Positions 43,469 through 52,397 of a stretch of 64,000 bases of DNA are shown here, in pieces. The first letter of the stretch is position 1; each line of letters opens with the position of its first letter. The stretch covers positions 3,038,001-3,102,000 of the forward strand of contig NZ_RBKX01000001.1 of NCBI RefSeq assembly GCF_003634615.1, given 5' to 3'. Source of the stretch: Flavobacterium sp. 102. Lineage in GTDB: Bacteria; Bacteroidota; Bacteroidia; Flavobacteriales; Flavobacteriaceae. Below the pieces are notes generated by a model. That model had not been told where the DNA came from and did no database searches. It worked only from the letters and a program-made list of their open reading frames with translations. Position numbers and translations under genes: made by a program.

Positions 43469-43847
43469 CAAAACTCTTAACATAACCTATAGCTTCGTCT
43501 AAGGTATCGAAAGCCACATTAGCAGATTCTTGGCAAATAGAAAAATACCTCTTAAAAACTTCATCATGTTCAGAGCGTTCGTCTACAAGAATAATTAATT
43601 TATTCATTGCTTTAGCATACCCAATCTCTAAAGCTAAACCATATCCTGATGGATTATCTCTAGACATATAACCAAATAAAATATCACATTTTTCAACATG
43701 ATATAAGTCCCATGATGTGTACTTTTCAACATCATTTAAATCATGTTTTTGAGGGTTAAAACAGATAAAATCAGAACCTAATTTCTCAATTACAATATCA
43801 TGCCATCCACCTTTAAATCCTCCCGCTAAATATATCTTTGTTTTCAT
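43461..43847 (-). CDS. Nucleoside 2-deoxyribosyltransferase-like protein
   Basis: 128 residues. IYLAGGFKGGWHD, ILFGYMSRDNPSGYGLALEIGYA (with Glu74 in the place of the catalytic Glu) are the family signature. These enzymes break or swap the glycosidic bond of deoxynucleosides; relatives cut other N-glycosides. It is the last gene of the DUF4007-ATPase-DndC-membrane protein operon, 3 nt after the membrane-protein gene. In that place a role as nucleotide-depleting effector is possible, as is nucleotide salvage. Confidence 0.78.
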   Translation of the reverse strand: MKTKIYLAGGFKGGWHDIVIEKLGSDFICFNPQKHDLNDVEKYTSWDLYHVEKCDILFGYMSRDNPSGYGLALEIGYAKAMNKLIILVDERSEHDEVFKRYFSICQESANVAFDTLDEAIGYVKSFVI

Positions 43848-43850
43848 TTT

Positions 43851-44537
43851 CTATAAATTTGAAAAAGGAATTCGCATTGCCTTAGGGAAAAAAAAGCGTT
43901 TAGAGTTTCCTAACAATGGTACTGAAATTAACATACTTAAATAAATATATTTATACTGAATATCATCTTTGAGTAATTCAATAGAAGTAAATAATTGGAT
44001 TAGATAAATGAAAAGGACTAACATAAATATAGTTGAAACATGATCGAAAATTGATGACCTAAACATAAAAGTATAAATAGTCTCAGATTGTGTTGGATTC
44101 TTAGACATTAAGATATTTCTAACTTCATTAATTTCCATTGTATCTATTGTTGGGTATTCAACCTTCAATTTTGCAATAGCTGCCTCATAAAGTTTGGAAT
44201 TCTTAAATTGTTCTTTCCATTCTTCACTATGTCGCTTTTTAAAAAATCGTGTTATAAAATTATCTCGACTATAATTTAAATAAATAATAAACTTAATCAA
44301 TCTATCTTGCAAATAAATCTTATATTTTGTAAAACTATATACTAAATAACCTAAAACATAAGAAACTATAACAACTAAACTAGTTCCAAAAACCTCCCAA
44401 TCAATTAAAAAATCATCATACTCAAACTCTCTTTTATCAAGGCAAAAATTAAACACAATTAATAAAAATGCCCCAGGAATTAAATAACCGATAATATCCC
44501 AAACAAACTCTTTCAATGATTCCATCATTTTTTCCAT
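43851..44537 (-). CDS. Four-span membrane protein of the YLIPG type
   Basis: 228 residues. Membrane helices ~12-30, ~45-66, ~163-182 and ~195-210 with a large cytosolic loop between the second and third (ITRFFKKRHSEEWKEQFKN...). It starts LKEFVWDIIGYLIPGAFLL, like the protein at 32364. It lies 10 nt from the DndC-like gene and 3 nt from the deoxyribosyltransferase-like gene, so all three share a transcript. A membrane effector paired with a nucleoside-acting enzyme is one reading. Confidence 0.7.
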   Translation of the reverse strand: MEKMMESLKEFVWDIIGYLIPGAFLLIVFNFCLDKREFEYDDFLIDWEVFGTSLVVIVSYVLGYLVYSFTKYKIYLQDRLIKFIIYLNYSRDNFITRFFKKRHSEEWKEQFKNSKLYEAAIAKLKVEYPTIDTMEINEVRNILMSKNPTQSETIYTFMFRSSIFDHVSTIFMLVLFIYLIQLFTSIELLKDDIQYKYIYLSMLISVPLLGNSKRFFFPKAMRIPFSNL

Positions 44538-44547
44538 GATTTACCTT

Positions 44548-45675
44548 TTAAATAAAACAACTAGCACAGCCCTCCCCTTCAGACAGCAAGATTTCATCTT
44601 GCCAGCTAGTAGAAGTTTTGGCGTTTTGTTTGTTACGATTCATTCTTATATAATGTTCTCTCTTAATAGCATTAACACGCTCCGGTTTTTTCAATTCCCC
44701 TAGCGGCTCTTCCATCCAGGTATACCCTTCCTTTTCATAAACTATCGCAGCCTCATACAATTCAGGGTGTTGCTCAAGTAACCATACCCATTCTATTTTT
44801 TGTTGGTAAAAACAAAAGAAACAACCGGAGCGACTACGAGCATAGGTGCCATGTTTGAGTTCTCCATCAATTTCAACAGTGTATGCTATAGGTTTATAGT
44901 AAGCAGGTATTCCTACGCCACTCTCATCTAAAATTTTAAAGACATCATCTATCCCCAGGTTCTCATCATTGTCAATCAACGAAAACGAATCCAATTTACC
45001 CACAGGATAATCAGTCGTTTTAAGCCACTCAAAAACCACTCGATTAAACAGTTTCACATCAGCATCCAATAAGGCATTCAACTTTTGTTTCAAAGTATAA
45101 CGCATAGAAATAGGTTGAGAAACATAATTCAAAATCAACTCAAGGTTGATGGGACCTAACTCAGTATACTTGACAACTATAAAGTCCAAGTTAGTATTGG
45201 CCAAAAACTTCTTAACCACATCTTCACTCCAAATATTTTTTCTAAAAGGAAAGATAGACTGTATGTTTTCTCGCTTCGAGATATAACCTTCACGATTTTC
45301 ATCACCTCTAATACCAACATAAGAAATTGTTGGAGTATCCCCTATTTCATTTTCAAAAGGCTCCAGTTTCATTTTACCGGTACACCACCTTGCAGTAGCC
45401 GAAGGCAAATAACCACCATACATCGCTAAGAAATGATCAAACGGGTTTTTTTCCGGTGAATTAACTTCATCAATTGATTTATACAGTTTAATGTTTTTAC
45501 CCAGTACAGAATTCAACTTCCCAATCAAATCATAGGTCTCAGTCAATTCTTTACCGGTATCACAAGTATAGTATTCAACATCAATATCTGAATGTTTTTG
45601 GCTCATATAAATAGCCAAAGCAGCACTATCTTTACCACCGGATATGCCTAAAACATGTTTTATTTCACTCATCAC
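44548..45675 (-). CDS. PAPS-reductase/DndC-like sulfurtransferase
   Basis: 375 residues. Residues 10-17 are the PP-loop GISGGKDS for ATP. Candidate Fe-S or sulfur-carrying Cys are at 38 (YTCDTGKE), 98 (ARWCTGKM), then SRSGCFFCFYQQ and the C-terminal GCASCFI (370/373). DndC and SspD are PAPS-reductase-like enzymes that adenylate DNA backbone for sulfur insertion. The gene is 2 nt from the large ATPase. Together with the cysteine desulfurase on the other strand it is the best evidence that this locus thio-modifies nucleic acid. Confidence 0.88.
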   Translation of the reverse strand: MMSEIKHVLGISGGKDSAALAIYMSQKHSDIDVEYYTCDTGKELTETYDLIGKLNSVLGKNIKLYKSIDEVNSPEKNPFDHFLAMYGGYLPSATARWCTGKMKLEPFENEIGDTPTISYVGIRGDENREGYISKRENIQSIFPFRKNIWSEDVVKKFLANTNLDFIVVKYTELGPINLELILNYVSQPISMRYTLKQKLNALLDADVKLFNRVVFEWLKTTDYPVGKLDSFSLIDNDENLGIDDVFKILDESGVGIPAYYKPIAYTVEIDGELKHGTYARSRSGCFFCFYQQKIEWVWLLEQHPELYEAAIVYEKEGYTWMEEPLGELKKPERVNAIKREHYIRMNRNKQNAKTSTSWQDEILLSEGEGCASCFI

Positions 45676-45677
45676 TA

Positions 45678-48600
45678 CTATAGATTAGTATTCATTTCTA
45701 ATGACAATAATTCAAAAAGCAATTGCTTACGCTTATCAGTATCTAAAATAATTAATTTTTCAGTCAGTTCTTTTTTGACACCCGAATAAGCGCCATTCAC
45801 TTTGGAGTCAATCACTATTCTTTCTTTTATCAAATCGCCACGCTCAGAGACAAATTCAAAAGAAACCAATTTATCACTACTGAGCTTATTAAACTCATGG
45901 ATTGCCGAAGATTTAATCAACCCGGTCATAAATGCTTTAATATTGTTCATCAACAACACCTCTTCTTCATCAATCATTTTATCAATAGACTTGCCCAAAG
46001 CCACATCAGCAATCGACTTTAACCAAGAAACCCTATCATCTAAAGGCGAAAATACCCGCTTAAAAAAGATGCCTTGTTCGGTACTTAATAAACTTGAATC
46101 AATACTTCTTAGTTTATTAGTGATATTGTTTTTATAAGCAATAAAGTCCTGCCCTTTGCTGTCGATGGATTCTAATATAGTGCGTTCAACCCTGTCAATC
46201 AATCCATCGTAACAGCTTCTCAATTCACGAATAGCATCTTGAATATGAAGAGTATAATTTTTCAAAACTTCTTCATCATCCTTAATGGAAAGACTATGAA
46301 ATCCTAGCGCAGCCGGAAACTGATTAAATAAGGCATCTTCTGGGTCTTTAGCGGTCTTAATAGCTTCCCGTAGTTTTATAGCTTTATCTGATAATTTTTT
46401 GGTATTAATCGTATAGTCGTTTAAACTTCGGTAAAAACGCAAGAAATTGCCAAAGATGGATAAAAAGGTGCTTTGAGTACCCTTACCTTCCTCACTTACA
46501 TTAACCATCTCTTTATAGCCTTCCAATAAATTAATATTCAACCCGGTTACATCATAGCTTTTTATCGAATAGTTGTGAGCGGATTTATGAATCATATCCA
46601 ATACATCCTCAGAAATGTAAGGTACGAAACCATTAGTCTCATGAAACAAAGCATAATCCTCTTTTTTGATAATCAAAAATAAAGGTATCCAAAACTCAAC
46701 AAATCCCTTTTTCAATTTGAAAGGTTTCGTTTTAAGCACTTCATAAAGCTCCCCTAAATTTCTTTTAGAAGATTTAGCAGAGGCTAGAAAAGCATTACAG
46801 GTAGTCCACAAGGGAGTAAAAGTACCTTCAAGCGGCGGTGCATATTGATAAACACCATCTACTTCTCGATGTATTGTTGATTGCTTCAGCAAACTCAAAT
46901 AAATAGATTTTTCAGGAGGAAATCTACTAACTTCAAAACCCAATAAAGCATCATTTTCAAATTCCAGCACTTTACGCATCAAGAATTTACGCGCCGTATT
47001 AATCTGAGGACTAAGATTTTCCCGATTAAACAACTCATTTTTTAATATAGGAGCATCACCAAATTCTCGGTCGCAAATTTCAGACAACAGGCTGTTCAGT
47101 TCTTTGCGGGATTGCACAGTTCTGGAACCGCCATTATAGAACCATAAATTCTCTTTGGCATCATTATAAAGGTTTTGCAATACAAGCCAATGTAATTTAT
47201 TTACATGATGCTGCAATTCTTCGTTAAGTAGCTTTAAGGCATTTACATCCCTAACAAACTTGTTTAACAGAAGCTTATATTTATTGATAGTGAATATCTC
47301 ATTATAAATTGCATCCGAATTTTTATAAAGCACAAAGAGATTAGTCTGCGATTCCGAAGAGATTCTCTTAACATCTTTGCCTTTAATTTTCGAATTAAAG
47401 ATAAGATTGATATACCCATCAATAGCGCCTTCGGCATAACGTATATCGTTCAAATCATTCAAAATCCGATATTCAAAATACCTAGGGGTTCCGGTTAAAA
47501 AAGAATGACGTTTTGCATTTTCAACTGGAAACGTTATCAACCTCCCTAGTTCTTCGGATATCGAAAAATTAGCATCAATCTCCTTGGTGATATTAGTCAA
47601 CTCCTGCTCTATATCAATATCAGTCCCTTCTAAAAAGTTAAGCTTATGACTGTGCTTGTAAAATCTTATAATACCTGATTGCTCAAGTTTTTCAATAGAA
47701 TCCCTGATAAAATCAGAGGAATAAGAAGTCGTAAGAGAGAGGTAAATGGAGGCAAACTCTTTGTCAAATTTCCCACCGGCTTTACCAAAAATAGTAACCA
47801 AACAAATAGTCTTAATAATTTCGGCAGCTACTGCATAATCGTCAGTAAAGTACAACTCTGCGCGCTCTAGTGCCCTCATAGAAGACAACCACTGTGGTCG
47901 GTGTGGATTACTATAATTTTGTATATCACTCGAAAGAGTCTGAATCAAATAATCATAAACAGCGGTTACATTAAAAAAAGGATTCGCTATTGTATCTTTT
48001 AACGCTTCAAACTCATTCAGAAACGAAAACAAAGACCTTTCATTTTGTCCATAACGTTGAAGTGATTGTACTAGCATATTAGCAGACAGCCAATCAAGCG
48101 GATACAACCTCTCGGTAAGATTACCGTGTCCACTTTGAGTGAAGGCTACCAAATGTGATTTTGAAATGGCGTCATTTAATGAAGCAAAATCTTTCTTTAA
48201 GGTTGCAGCTATACTGATTTTCTCAAGTTGCTTACTGGCAAAAAACAATAACTGCTCAACAGGTTCATTAAACAATAGCTCAACAAACCTTCCTTTAATT
48301 TTTTCCCATTCCTGTCTATCAACAAGATCTAACGACGAGGAATAAGAAATAAAATTTTGATGAAGTGTGATGATAAAATAAGCGTTTTTATCAAGGTCAT
48401 TGGCCCATTCAGAAACTAACTGTAAAAGATACAAATCATTGCTCTTCTTGTTTTTATTGATATGCTCTAGGAATTTTCCAAACTCATCAATTAAGATGAC
48501 AAAGCCATTCTTTTTTTTATCAGCAGCAACCCTGCGTTTTTCAAGCGCATCAATAATATCTCTTGAGGACGAAACAGTGTCAAGCCCTAAGGCTTTCTGA

Positions 48601-48893
48601 AAGGCAAAGGTCAAACTCGTAGCATCACCTATAAGCTTTAAAATTTGATACGATTGGTATCTTTCATTGGCTTTAGTGCTGAAATAAATTTTCTTTTTCA
48701 GAAGATTCTTTTCAAGAGCCCATAAAAAAGTAGACTTACCGGTACCATAATTACCTATAATCGTAAAAGACCTATTAGCACTGTTCTCACTACTAAAAAT
48801 TCGTTCAAATATCTTAGTGGCATTAGGAGTCACTACATAATTCAAATCCTTACTTTGATCGCGTACGATGTTGGTGGATATATTAAACTCCAT
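45678..48893 (-). CDS. Large P-loop ATPase of the phosphorothioation-like locus
   Basis: 1071 residues. GNYGTGKST (47-55) is Walker A and VILIDEFGKF (~132-141) Walker B; the remaining ~900 residues are a mostly helical body without an assigned domain. The layout recalls BrxC/PglY-like or DptH-like AAA proteins of defence systems, but no PglZ or BrxL is present. It overlaps the DUF4007 gene by 11 nt and precedes the DndC-like gene by 2 nt. It probably couples ATP hydrolysis to target scanning or gating. Confidence 0.8.
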   Translation of the reverse strand: MEFNISTNIVRDQSKDLNYVVTPNATKIFERIFSSENSANRSFTIIGNYGTGKSTFLWALEKNLLKKKIYFSTKANERYQSYQILKLIGDATSLTFAFQKALGLDTVSSSRDIIDALEKRRVAADKKKNGFVILIDEFGKFLEHINKNKKSNDLYLLQLVSEWANDLDKNAYFIITLHQNFISYSSSLDLVDRQEWEKIKGRFVELLFNEPVEQLLFFASKQLEKISIAATLKKDFASLNDAISKSHLVAFTQSGHGNLTERLYPLDWLSANMLVQSLQRYGQNERSLFSFLNEFEALKDTIANPFFNVTAVYDYLIQTLSSDIQNYSNPHRPQWLSSMRALERAELYFTDDYAVAAEIIKTICLVTIFGKAGGKFDKEFASIYLSLTTSYSSDFIRDSIEKLEQSGIIRFYKHSHKLNFLEGTDIDIEQELTNITKEIDANFSISEELGRLITFPVENAKRHSFLTGTPRYFEYRILNDLNDIRYAEGAIDGYINLIFNSKIKGKDVKRISSESQTNLFVLYKNSDAIYNEIFTINKYKLLLNKFVRDVNALKLLNEELQHHVNKLHWLVLQNLYNDAKENLWFYNGGSRTVQSRKELNSLLSEICDREFGDAPILKNELFNRENLSPQINTARKFLMRKVLEFENDALLGFEVSRFPPEKSIYLSLLKQSTIHREVDGVYQYAPPLEGTFTPLWTTCNAFLASAKSSKRNLGELYEVLKTKPFKLKKGFVEFWIPLFLIIKKEDYALFHETNGFVPYISEDVLDMIHKSAHNYSIKSYDVTGLNINLLEGYKEMVNVSEEGKGTQSTFLSIFGNFLRFYRSLNDYTINTKKLSDKAIKLREAIKTAKDPEDALFNQFPAALGFHSLSIKDDEEVLKNYTLHIQDAIRELRSCYDGLIDRVERTILESIDSKGQDFIAYKNNITNKLRSIDSSLLSTEQGIFFKRVFSPLDDRVSWLKSIADVALGKSIDKMIDEEEVLLMNNIKAFMTGLIKSSAIHEFNKLSSDKLVSFEFVSERGDLIKERIVIDSKVNGAYSGVKKELTEKLIILDTDKRKQLLFELLSLEMNTNL

Positions 48894-49764
48894 AATAATT
48901 TTGCAATAATCTTAATTTAAAATCTTCATTCTCAATTTTCAATTGAAGCTGTCGGGTTCCGGCATCCTCATTGTAAATAAACTCAGGATACTTAGAACGC
49001 AGCCTATCAATTACAACCTCAAGTCCTTCATTCGTTAAAACAAAATAAGACCCCAAAGTATCCCTGATATCTTTAAAGTTGACAGCAGCATCATTTCCAA
49101 ACAAATCAACCAAACAATACCCAAAAATCTCACTAGGAAAAGTCACCCTATCCTCTTTATTCAACTTATAAGTAGTAAGACCATTTCCTCTGTTAACCGC
49201 TGAAATTAGATTCAATTCAATCAAGGGAGAATTAAAATCATCCTCCAAGGATTTAGCAGTTCTGATACCGGAAAAATAACTTTGTGTAAAGACCTTAAAA
49301 TCAGACTGCAAGGTACTCTCGCTTGTTTCTCGATTACTGGTCTCAGCAATTTTTAATTTAAGAAAATTTAAAATTTGCCTTTCATCAAACTCACTGCTAA
49401 TACGTTCCCTTGCATAATCCGTAAAAATCAATTTAAAAATACTGGCTTCCTGCTGTTTACAAAGAAGATACTGCAATAGCCACAACGTGCCCTCGTCTTC
49501 TAAATACTTATCAAAACCACCATTTTGCACAAAAAGTATATCAGCGATTTCTGTTAGGTGTTTTTCATTATTAATAAGTCCGAAAGCCTTCATCCAATAT
49601 TGAATAGCTTGAACCATATTTTTACCAACCCCTAAATTCAAGATAGATTCTTCGAGATTATGAAATCCATTAAGTTCTTGATTATTAATAAGTTCTACAC
49701 CTTTCAACAACCACTGTTGTCGACAATGAAAGGTATCATGACCCGAAAATTTTAATGTATGCAT
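48883..49764 (-). CDS. DUF4007-family protein
   Basis: 293 residues. The start MHTLKFSGHDTFHCRQQWLLKG with LNLGVGKNMVQAIQYWMKAFGLI is the DUF4007 signature. From memory of defence-island surveys, DUF4007 genes often sit beside DndC-like PAPS reductases and large ATPases. It is the first gene of the - strand operon. A DNA-binding or recruiting role is the common guess; nothing here proves it. Confidence 0.85.
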   Translation of the reverse strand: MHTLKFSGHDTFHCRQQWLLKGVELINNQELNGFHNLEESILNLGVGKNMVQAIQYWMKAFGLINNEKHLTEIADILFVQNGGFDKYLEDEGTLWLLQYLLCKQQEASIFKLIFTDYARERISSEFDERQILNFLKLKIAETSNRETSESTLQSDFKVFTQSYFSGIRTAKSLEDDFNSPLIELNLISAVNRGNGLTTYKLNKEDRVTFPSEIFGYCLVDLFGNDAAVNFKDIRDTLGSYFVLTNEGLEVVIDRLRSKYPEFIYNEDAGTRQLQLKIENEDFKLRLLQNYYGV

Positions 49765-50023
49765 TGATTTTATTTAATACTGCAATTTAGCTAATTGGGT
49801 AAAGTTCTCCAATAAAAGGCAAGAATATTTTTAAAAACATATGAACATTTTAATAAACAATTCAAAATGCTAAATATCAATGTATTATATAATTTTTTTA
49901 TTAAAAAATCATTCAACTAAGGATATTTAGTTTATCTGCTTAGATGAAAGAAGATTTTTAGAATAAGAAAGCTTCATAAAAAATAATTGTGGTAGAGCGA
50001 ATATTGCAATATTTCAATTATTT
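49765..50023. other. AT-rich gap at right end of defence island
   Basis: No gene or clear hairpin seen. It should hold the promoter of the DUF4007 operon; no clean TTG-N20-TANNTTTG is visible. Confidence 0.35.
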
Positions 50024-50082
50024 AGTTTAAATACCTTATAATCAATAATAAAGACTACCTTCGTAGCTTAATAATCATTTTT

Positions 50083-50274
50083 ATGAACGAAGGAACCATT
50101 AAATTTTACAATGAAGCCAAAGGCTTCGGATTTATTACGCCAAGCAATGGCGGAGCAGACTTATTTGTACATGCAACCGGTCTTAACGGCCAAGTGCGTG
50201 AAAACGACAAAGTGTCTTATGAGGTAACGGACGGTCAAAAAGGGCCAACCGCAACCAATGTAAACGTTATCTAA
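50083..50274 (+). CDS. Cold-shock domain protein, copy 1
   Basis: 63 residues, a single cold-shock domain. KGFGFI (RNP1) and LFVHAT (RNP2) provide the RNA/ssDNA-binding face. It probably acts as an RNA chaperone. It is almost identical to the copy at 52139 (two residue differences, TD for SN). Upstream sequence AATCAATAATAAAGACTACC is also shared; this could contain its leader/thermosensor. Confidence 0.95.
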   Translation: MNEGTIKFYNEAKGFGFITPSNGGADLFVHATGLNGQVRENDKVSYEVTDGQKGPTATNVNVI

Positions 50275-50298
50275 GATATATATTTACCAGTGTTTGTT

Positions 50299-50331
50299 AA
50301 AAAGCCAATCCTTCTGATTGGCTTTTTTTTT
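50299..50331 (+). terminator. Terminator of csp copy 1
   Basis: AAAGCCAATC pairs with GATTGGCTTT around loop CTTCT, followed by eight or more T. Confidence 0.9.
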
Positions 50332-50411
50332 GTTTAGATAGTATCCGGGCTATACGAAGTACTCCTACCACTTCTTTCTTGTTCTGTTTAAATACAGCTT
50401 TACAAAACATT

Positions 50412-50465
50412 TTGCATGAATTTTTAATAAAAATATATGCAATTACATATTATTTCGTAACTTTG
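50412..50465 (+). promoter_or_regulatory. Promoter/operator of abiE
   Basis: TTGCAT (50412-50417) and ATGCAA (50437-50442) form an inverted repeat; TAACTTTG (50458-50465) fits the TANNTTTG -7 element. Transcription would start at about the ATG (50470), so the mRNA may be leaderless. AbiEi proteins are known to bind inverted repeats in their own promoter. Confidence 0.45.
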
Positions 50466-50469
50466 TTTC

Positions 50470-51045
50470 ATGAATAAGTTAGAGGAATTAAAAAAACATT
50501 TAAAACGGGGTAAAGTATACCGTCGGGCTGATTTGTCCAAGTGGTCAAAATCAGTTGACCGTCACCTTGAGGAATTGGTTCAGGAAGGAACCTTGCAAAA
50601 GCTTTCACAGGGTGTATACTTTTATCCGGAGTTAACCGTCTTTGGAGAAGCACCTCCCGAAGAGGAAGTATTGGTACGCTCATTCCTCAAAGACACACGT
50701 TTCTTGCTTACTTCCTTTAATGCTTACAATGCTTTAGGTGTTGGAACCACACAGCTTTACAACACCAAAACCGTGTACAACCACAAGCGCCATGGTGAGT
50801 TTAAGCTCGGTGGAGTGACTTTTACTTTTAAAAGAAAGCCTCATTTCCCTCTTAAAGCTACGCCTGAATTCCTATTGGTAGACTTACTGAATAACCTGGA
50901 CCAACTTGCAGAAGACCCAAACGAAGTAGTATCAAGAGTGTGTTTCAAGGCAAAAACAATGGATGCGAAAAAATTAAGAAATTCACTCCGCGACTACGGT
51001 AGCATCAAAGCAAAAAAACTGTTGGAACCGGTTCTATCCGCATAA
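50470..51045 (+). CDS. abiEi: AbiEi-type antitoxin (DUF6088-like)
   Basis: 191 residues. Residues ~10-65 form a winged helix (GKVYRRADLSKWSKSVDRHLEELVQEGTLQKLSQGVYFYP) for binding its operator. The C-terminal part follows the AbiEi antitoxin layout (LLTSFNAYNALGVGTTQLYNTKTVYN...). In type IV systems it counteracts the nucleotidyltransferase without touching it directly and represses the promoter. It lies 1 nt before abiEii. Confidence 0.85.
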   Translation: MNKLEELKKHLKRGKVYRRADLSKWSKSVDRHLEELVQEGTLQKLSQGVYFYPELTVFGEAPPEEEVLVRSFLKDTRFLLTSFNAYNALGVGTTQLYNTKTVYNHKRHGEFKLGGVTFTFKRKPHFPLKATPEFLLVDLLNNLDQLAEDPNEVVSRVCFKAKTMDAKKLRNSLRDYGSIKAKKLLEPVLSA

Positions 51046-51046
51046 T

Positions 51047-51997
51047 ATGTCTCACTACTTACACAACCATAAGGATTTCCGGGCACTGCTGCGCATTGTC
51101 GGAGCCGAATTGAATATCGAACCTGGTCTGGTCGAAAAAGACTATTGGATTATGCATGTCTTGTACGGACTAAAAAAACAAGGATATCAATTTGAACTCA
51201 AAGGAGGTACTTCCCTATCCAAAGGATACGGAATCATACACCGCTTTTCTGAGGATATCGACATCCATATCAAGCCACCGGCAGAAATGGCAATAAATGA
51301 AAATCCTAACAACAATAACCCAAATAACATTCAAAAAAGAAAAGGTTTTTATGATGGACTGGCTAAGGATATAAAAATTGACGGAGTCATATCAGTTATA
51401 CGGGACGAAGCTTTTGACGACCCAAAACAATACCGCAGCGGTGGCATAAGATTACATTATGAAAGCAGTTCTGATGCTGTTGAGGGTGTCAAGGAAGGAA
51501 TTTTACTGGAAGTAGGATTTGATACAGTAACACCAAACAACCCCATAACGATATCATCTTGGGCCTATGATAAGGCCGTAGAACAAAAAGTAGATATAAT
51601 TGACAATCGGGCGGTTGACATCGCCTGTTACCATATTGGCTACACCTTTGTCGAAAAATTGCAGACAATAGCAACCAAATTCAGGCAGGAACAGGAAGAT
51701 GGAGAAGAGCGCCAAAATTTGATGCGCCAGTACTACGATGTATACGGTTTACTTGGTGACCAGCAGGTACAGCAGTTCATTGATACAAACGAATATCAGG
51801 AACACAAAATCGCACGTTTTCCACCCAAAGACTACGAGACCCCTATTACCGAAAACGAAGCTTTCTTACTGAACAACCCGGAATTGAGGGAACGATTTAA
51901 GGAGCGCTATAAAAAGACTGCCGCACTATATTATAAAGGCCAGCCCGATTTTAATGAAATGATTACCGAGATTGGCAAATGGGTCGGAAAGCTATAG
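51047..51997 (+). CDS. abiEii: AbiEii/AbiGii-type nucleotidyltransferase toxin
   Basis: 316 residues. FELKGGTSLSKGYGIIHRFSEDIDIHI gives the GG(T/S)-S and the DxD-type motif (SEDIDI) of the AbiEii nucleotidyltransferase; ALEVGF-like and KLQTIATKFRQEQEDGE follow. These enzymes modify tRNA or related targets when phage infection lifts control. Together with the upstream gene it is a complete type IV toxin-antitoxin unit, with G+C higher than the island to its left. Confidence 0.9.
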   Translation: MSHYLHNHKDFRALLRIVGAELNIEPGLVEKDYWIMHVLYGLKKQGYQFELKGGTSLSKGYGIIHRFSEDIDIHIKPPAEMAINENPNNNNPNNIQKRKGFYDGLAKDIKIDGVISVIRDEAFDDPKQYRSGGIRLHYESSSDAVEGVKEGILLEVGFDTVTPNNPITISSWAYDKAVEQKVDIIDNRAVDIACYHIGYTFVEKLQTIATKFRQEQEDGEERQNLMRQYYDVYGLLGDQQVQQFIDTNEYQEHKIARFPPKDYETPITENEAFLLNNPELRERFKERYKKTAALYYKGQPDFNEMITEIGKWVGKL

Positions 51998-52138
51998 TTC
52001 AGTATGCATTGAATACATCAAAAAAGCTAATTAATTTCAATATAAAAAATGGTCATGAACATTCTCAATATTTTTATTATTAGTTTAAATTCCTAATAAT
52101 CAATAATAAAGACTACCTTCGCCGCTTAACAATCATTT

Positions 52139-52330
52139 ATGAACGAAGGAACCATTAAATTTTACAATGAAGCCAAAGGCTTCGGATTTATTACGCCAAG
52201 CAATGGCGGAGCAGACTTATTTGTACATGCAACCGGTCTTAATGGCCAAGTGCGTGAAAACGACAAAGTGTCTTATGAGGTATCAAACGGCCAAAAAGGA
52301 CCAACCGCAACCAATGTAAACGTTATCTAA
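52139..52330 (+). CDS. Cold-shock domain protein, copy 2
   Basis: 63 residues, RNP1 KGFGFI and RNP2 LFVHAT as in copy 1; VSNGQ replaces VTDGQ. It has its own terminator at 52355-52385. The duplication likely arose with, or enabled, insertion of the AbiE pair. Confidence 0.95.
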   Translation: MNEGTIKFYNEAKGFGFITPSNGGADLFVHATGLNGQVRENDKVSYEVSNGQKGPTATNVNVI

Positions 52331-52354
52331 GATATATATTTACCAGTGTTTGTT

Positions 52355-52385
52355 AAAAAGCCAATCCTTCTGATTGGCTTTTTTT
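52355..52385 (+). terminator. Terminator of csp copy 2
   Basis: Same AAAGCCAATC/GATTGGCTTT stem and T run as after copy 1. Confidence 0.9.
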
Positions 52386-52397
52386 GGTTTAAATAGG

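Larger units (their letters stand above)
50024..50336 (+). repeat. Long direct repeat, left copy (cold-shock gene with flanks)
   Basis: About 310 bp from upstream AT-rich leader through the csp gene to its terminator recurs at 52080-52392 with few differences. The two copies bracket the AbiE pair. Confidence 0.85.
52080..52392 (+). repeat. Long direct repeat, right copy (cold-shock gene with flanks)
   Basis: Same leader, csp gene and terminator as 50024-50336, spacing about 2056 bp. Differences concentrate in the leader and the last codons. Confidence 0.85.

Noticed and set aside
44548..49764. Type 4 BREX system (which also has a PAPS-reductase-like protein and a large ATPase).
   Set aside because: PglZ and BrxL are absent, whereas DUF4007 and a cysteine desulfurase are present.
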